From DATNIC01 sp035604635 (GTDB lineage: Bacteria; Vulcanimicrobiota; Vulcanimicrobiia; Vulcanimicrobiales; Vulcanimicrobiaceae), in the NCBI GenBank assembly GCA_035604635.1, contig DATNIC010000138.1, positions 1 through 22,453 on the forward strand: DNA of 22,453 nt, in the 5' to 3' direction. The stretch's first letter is position 1. The number at the start of each line of letters is the position of its first letter. A model generated the notes under the pieces. It saw only the letters and a program-made list of their open reading frames with translations. It ran no database searches and was not told the origin of the DNA. Shown here one piece after another: positions 20,314-22,453 of the stretch. The position numbers and the translations under genes were made by a program.

Positions 20314-21261
20314 ATGAAACGTTCGGAAGCCGTTGCCCTCCTGAGTTCCGCGTTCCTGGCATCGCCGTCCGCCGTGCGCGCGCAAGGGCCCCGCGCGCGG
20401 CTGCGCGTCGGCGCCAATCCCGGCGAATCGCTTGCGGAGGGCCTGCTCGCGGCGGAGGGCGGCTTCTTTTCAAAGGCGGGGATCGACGCCGAGGTCGTCA
20501 CGGTGACCAACGGCGGCGCTATGACGGCCGGCATCGTCTCGGGCGCGATCGACATCGGCCCGAGCAACGTCGCATCGATCTCGGCCGCCTATGTCCGCGG
20601 CTTGCAGCTCAATCTGTTCGCGCCCAGCGTCCTGATTTCGTCGAGCAACCCGCCCACTACGATCATCGCCGTCCTCAAAGATTCGCCGCTGCGCACCGCC
20701 AAAGACTTTGCCGGTAAGACGTTTGCGCTCAGCACCGTGCGCGACTTGCAGCAAGCCGCCGTCATGACGTGGCTCGACAAGAACGGCGGCGATTCCAAGA
20801 GCGCTACCTTCATAGAGATCCCCAATCCCGAGCAATTGGCCGCGCTCGAGGCCAAACGTGTCGACGCCGCGCTGCTCGTCGAACCGTTCCTCAGCGCCTC
20901 GAAAAACGACACGCGCATGGTCGCGCGCCCGTACAGCAGCTTGGCAAGTCAGCTGATGACGTTCGGCTGGATCGCGAACAAGAGCTGGTACGACGCCAAT
21001 CCGGCGCTCGTCGGGCGCGTCGTCGGCGTGATCCGCGCAACCGCGCAGTGGGCCAACCGCAATCACGCTGCGACCGCGACGATCATCTCGAATATCTCGA
21101 AGGTTCCGAAAGAGACTTTTTTGACGATGAACCGTCAGGTCTTTTCCGAGGGCAAGCTCGATCCCGCGTTGATCCAGCCGATCATCGATGCTTCGGCGCA
21201 CTACGGGTTCTTGACGCGGGCGTTTCCCGCGTCGGAGATGTTCGCCCCGAACGCAGGTTAG
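20314..21261 (+). CDS. SsuA/TauA/NMT1-like ABC solute-binding protein
   Basis: A 315-residue exported binding protein of the alkanesulfonate/taurine/pyrimidine-precursor type. The signal peptide is about residues 1-24 (KRSEAVALLSSAFLASPSAVRAQ). The mature protein has the family pattern LRVGANPGESLAEGLLAAEGGFFSKAGIDAEVVTVTNGGAMTAGIVSGAIDIGPSNVASISAAYVRG, then AKDFAGKTFALSTVRDLQQAAVMTWLDKNGGD and ALEAKRVDAALLVEPFLSASKN. ATG 20314 has a clear ribosome-binding site GGAGG (20303-20307). The longer frame from 19060 is an antisense shadow. No permease or ATPase gene adjoins it, so it must use components encoded elsewhere. Its stop overlaps the convergent gene by 4 bp. Confidence 0.9.
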   Translation: MKRSEAVALLSSAFLASPSAVRAQGPRARLRVGANPGESLAEGLLAAEGGFFSKAGIDAEVVTVTNGGAMTAGIVSGAIDIGPSNVASISAAYVRGLQLNLFAPSVLISSSNPPTTIIAVLKDSPLRTAKDFAGKTFALSTVRDLQQAAVMTWLDKNGGDSKSATFIEIPNPEQLAALEAKRVDAALLVEPFLSASKNDTRMVARPYSSLASQLMTFGWIANKSWYDANPALVGRVVGVIRATAQWANRNHAATATIISNISKVPKETFLTMNRQVFSEGKLDPALIQPIIDASAHYGFLTRAFPASEMFAPNAG

Positions 21262-21656
21262 CCCAGCGCGGCCAACCCCGCGCGCGCGACGATCTCGTCC
21301 TCGGGGGACGGACGCCCCGAGACGCCGATGCCGCCGACGCACTGACCTTGGTACTCGATCGGCAGGCCGCCTTGAATCGGCAAGAGGTTGGGAAAGTTCA
21401 AGAAGCCGGTCCGATCCTTGAGGCGCTCCTCCCATTCTTTTGTCGAGCGTTTGGTAAGGGCGGCGCCGCGTGCTTTCGCGACCGCGATCTCGCCGCTCAT
21501 CCCCTCTAGGCTGCCCATCCGCTCGACATGCGCGATGTAGCCGCCGTCGGTAACGACGGCGATCGCAACGTCCCAACCGTTCTTGGCCGCCTCGGCCTTT
21601 GCGGCAGCGACCATCTTCGCGACGTCGGAAGGCTCGAGCGTCGGCCGATTGCGCAT
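21258..21656 (-). CDS. GlcG/HbpS-like (DUF336) protein
   Basis: A 132-residue protein of the GlcG/HbpS family. The N-terminal helix AKMVAAAKAEAAKNGWDVAIAVVTDGGYIAHVERMGSL and the C-terminal signature PIQGGLPIEYQGQCVGGIGVSGRPSPEDEIVARAGLAAL are diagnostic. Members include Streptomyces HbpS, which binds haem and senses oxidative stress, and GlcG in glycolate operons, but most are uncharacterised. No signal peptide is present. The ATG overlaps the peroxiredoxin stop (TAATG), so the two are translationally coupled, which fits an oxidative-stress or redox role. The heme link is inference from the family only. Confidence 0.88.
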   Translation of the reverse strand: MRNRPTLEPSDVAKMVAAAKAEAAKNGWDVAIAVVTDGGYIAHVERMGSLEGMSGEIAVAKARGAALTKRSTKEWEERLKDRTGFLNFPNLLPIQGGLPIEYQGQCVGGIGVSGRPSPEDEIVARAGLAALG

Positions 21657-22105
21657 TAGAGCGCGGACAGCACGTCTCGACCGTGCCCCTCAACGTTGAC
21701 GTTCGGCCAAACGCGGCTCACTTTGCCGTCCGTTCCGATCAAGAACGTCGTGCGCGCGACACCCAGCGTCTTCTTCCCGTCGCGTTCGCGCTCGACGATC
21801 ACGCCGAACGCGTCGCAGATTTTCGAATCCGTATCGGCCAACAGCCGAAACGGGAAACTGAACTTCTCTTTGAACGCGTGCTGCGACTCGACCGAGTCGC
21901 GACTCACTCCGACGATCTCCGCGCCCTTCTTCCCGAAGTCGGCGTAGAGATCGCGGAACTGATTACCCTCGTTCGTTCAACCCGGCGTGTCGGCCTTAGG
22001 GAAAAACCAAACGACGAGCGGCCGCTTCAAATCCTTCAGCTTGACGTCCGTTCCGCCGTCGTCTTTCACGGTGACGTCCGGCAACGCGGCTCCGGTCTCG
22101 ATCAT
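21656..22105 (-). CDS. bcp: Bcp/PrxQ-type peroxiredoxin with in-frame TGA at the peroxidatic position (probable selenoprotein)
   Basis: Peroxiredoxins of this family reduce hydroperoxides through a peroxidatic cysteine. The frame opens at ATG 22105 after a strong GGAGGAG site and reads IETGAALPDVTVKDDG... RPLVVWFFPKADTPG, then one TGA (21979-21977, codon 43), then TNEGNQFRDLYADFGKKGAEIVGVSRDS and on to a normal family C-terminus at TAA, 149 codons. In E. coli Bcp the same spot is PKAMTPGCT with Cys45. The rest of the frame is intact and well conserved, so I read TGA as selenocysteine. A resolving Cys at +5 is absent; Cys97 is the only cysteine. Two hairpins follow the TGA. A sequencing error or nonsense mutation remains possible. 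It lies between nat and the GlcG-like gene. Confidence 0.82.
21914..21952 (-). promoter_or_regulatory. Candidate SECIS-like hairpin downstream of the TGA
   Basis: On the minus strand, nt 25-63 after the TGA can fold as GATCTC/GAGATC, GCC/GGC and CTTC/GAAG stems closed by a GGGAA loop. A second, closer hairpin (21956-21974) has a GAAC-GA/TC-a-GTTC stem with a GGGUAA loop 9-14 nt after the TGA. Bacterial SECIS elements are hairpins just 3' of the UGA with a G (often GU) in the apical loop. Neither candidate has the textbook spacing, so this is tentative. Confidence 0.3.
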
Positions 22106-22139
22106 GACTCCTCCAAACTCCCTGCGAACGTATGCGCAG

Positions 22140-22453
22140 TTACGGCACGATGCCGAAGTACTCCCTTAGCGCCCGGGACCGCGCCTCGTCGCCGGCAAGT
22201 TCGCGCTCCTGGGTCGAAGCCGCCCGCACGATCTTCAGCCGCCGGTCGACCAAGGTAATCCGGCCGTCGAGCGTCGCGAGCCCGACCACGGGGACCGCGA
22301 CGAACGGCGCGTCAGGTGCGGTCTGATGTTTGAAGCACATCGCCGCAAAGGCGCTCATCTCGTGCGGCTCGAGATCGAAACGGTACAAATCGGTCCACGC
22401 ATCGCCGGCGCGCATCTGTAGAATCCGGAGCGGACCGTTTTCGGCGAGCCGGT
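22140..22453 (-). CDS. nat: Arylamine N-acetyltransferase, C-terminal part (cut by window end)
   Basis: The frame runs in from beyond 22453 and ends at TAA 22140, giving about 104 C-terminal residues. The sequence RILQMRAGDAWTDLYRFDLEPHEMSAFAAMCFKHQTAPDAPFV followed by LATLDGRITLVDRRLKIV matches the C-terminal beta-barrel and lid of NAT enzymes, which transfer acetyl groups from acetyl-CoA to arylamines and hydrazines. The catalytic Cys-His-Asp triad lies in the missing N-terminal part. It is upstream of the peroxiredoxin gene by 34 bp and likely heads, or continues, the same minus-strand operon. Confidence 0.82.
   Translation of the reverse strand, partial: RLAENGPLRILQMRAGDAWTDLYRFDLEPHEMSAFAAMCFKHQTAPDAPFVAVPVVGLATLDGRITLVDRRLKIVRAASTQERELAGDEARSRALREYFGIVP

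Noticed and set aside
21656..21907. Stand-alone 83-residue protein or simple pseudogene for the peroxiredoxin
   Set aside because: The conserved N-terminal half, start codon and ribosome-binding site are present upstream in the same frame, with only one TGA at the catalytic position, so a selenocysteine codon explains it better. A point nonsense mutation or base error cannot be fully excluded.

Overview
The window is GC-rich, densely coding bacterial chromosome with no mobile elements, rRNA, tRNA or CRISPR seen. Its housekeeping core resembles Gram-positive/Terrabacteria order (rplU-prp; trmD-rplS-lepB-rbgA-rnhB-yraN). RbgA and Prp are uncommon in Proteobacteria, while a Tat-targeted enzyme, signal peptidases and a secreted lytic transglycosylase fit a free-living aerobe. 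My best guess, by inference only, is an uncultured high-GC lineage such as Eremiobacterota/Vulcanimicrobiota (WPS-2) or a neighbour. No marker here settles it.

Layout. 1-1857: sufB and an overlapping Rieske ferredoxin (Fe-S cluster assembly), with a palindrome next to the sufB promoter. 1858-2770: a regulatory-looking spacer with tandem 11-bp repeats and a consensus DnaA box, then a DDAH/amidinotransferase-fold protein that has lost its catalytic residues. 2778-3726: rplU, prp and a small membrane protein, with rpmA (L27) absent from its usual place. 3755-5486: lytic transglycosylase, TatA/B-like protein, an unknown protein and a TPR protein, very tightly packed on alternating strands. 5501-11955: a long plus-strand run of trmD, rplS, two signal peptidase I genes separated by four hairpins, rbgA, rnhB, yraN, a Ser/Thr kinase, a small membrane protein and a membrane-anchored Usp protein, mostly with overlapping stop/start codons. 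11957-15370 (minus): a ribose-type (CUT2) sugar ABC transporter, binding protein -> ATPase -> permease. 15719-17702: comM and an unknown protein. 17705-20286 (minus): a luciferase-like monooxygenase followed by a Tat-exported amidohydrolase. 20314-21261: an SsuA/TauA-like solute-binding protein transcribed divergently. 21258-22453 (minus): arylamine N-acetyltransferase (cut by the window end), a Bcp-type peroxiredoxin and a GlcG/HbpS-like protein.

The most striking observation is in the peroxiredoxin (minus, 22105-21656). The frame is intact from a strong ribosome-binding site to its TAA except for one TGA, and that TGA sits exactly where the peroxidatic cysteine of Bcp proteins belongs (PKADTPG-TGA-T). 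This is the signature of a selenocysteine-containing peroxiredoxin, which a standard gene caller would truncate to the C-terminal half. Other notable points are a recurring arrangement in which a -10-like hexamer lies 6-9 nt before a start codon (leaderless transcription), the pseudoenzyme-like DDAH homologue, a permuted GTPase with a non-canonical G4 motif, and several divergent gene pairs with almost no space for promoters.
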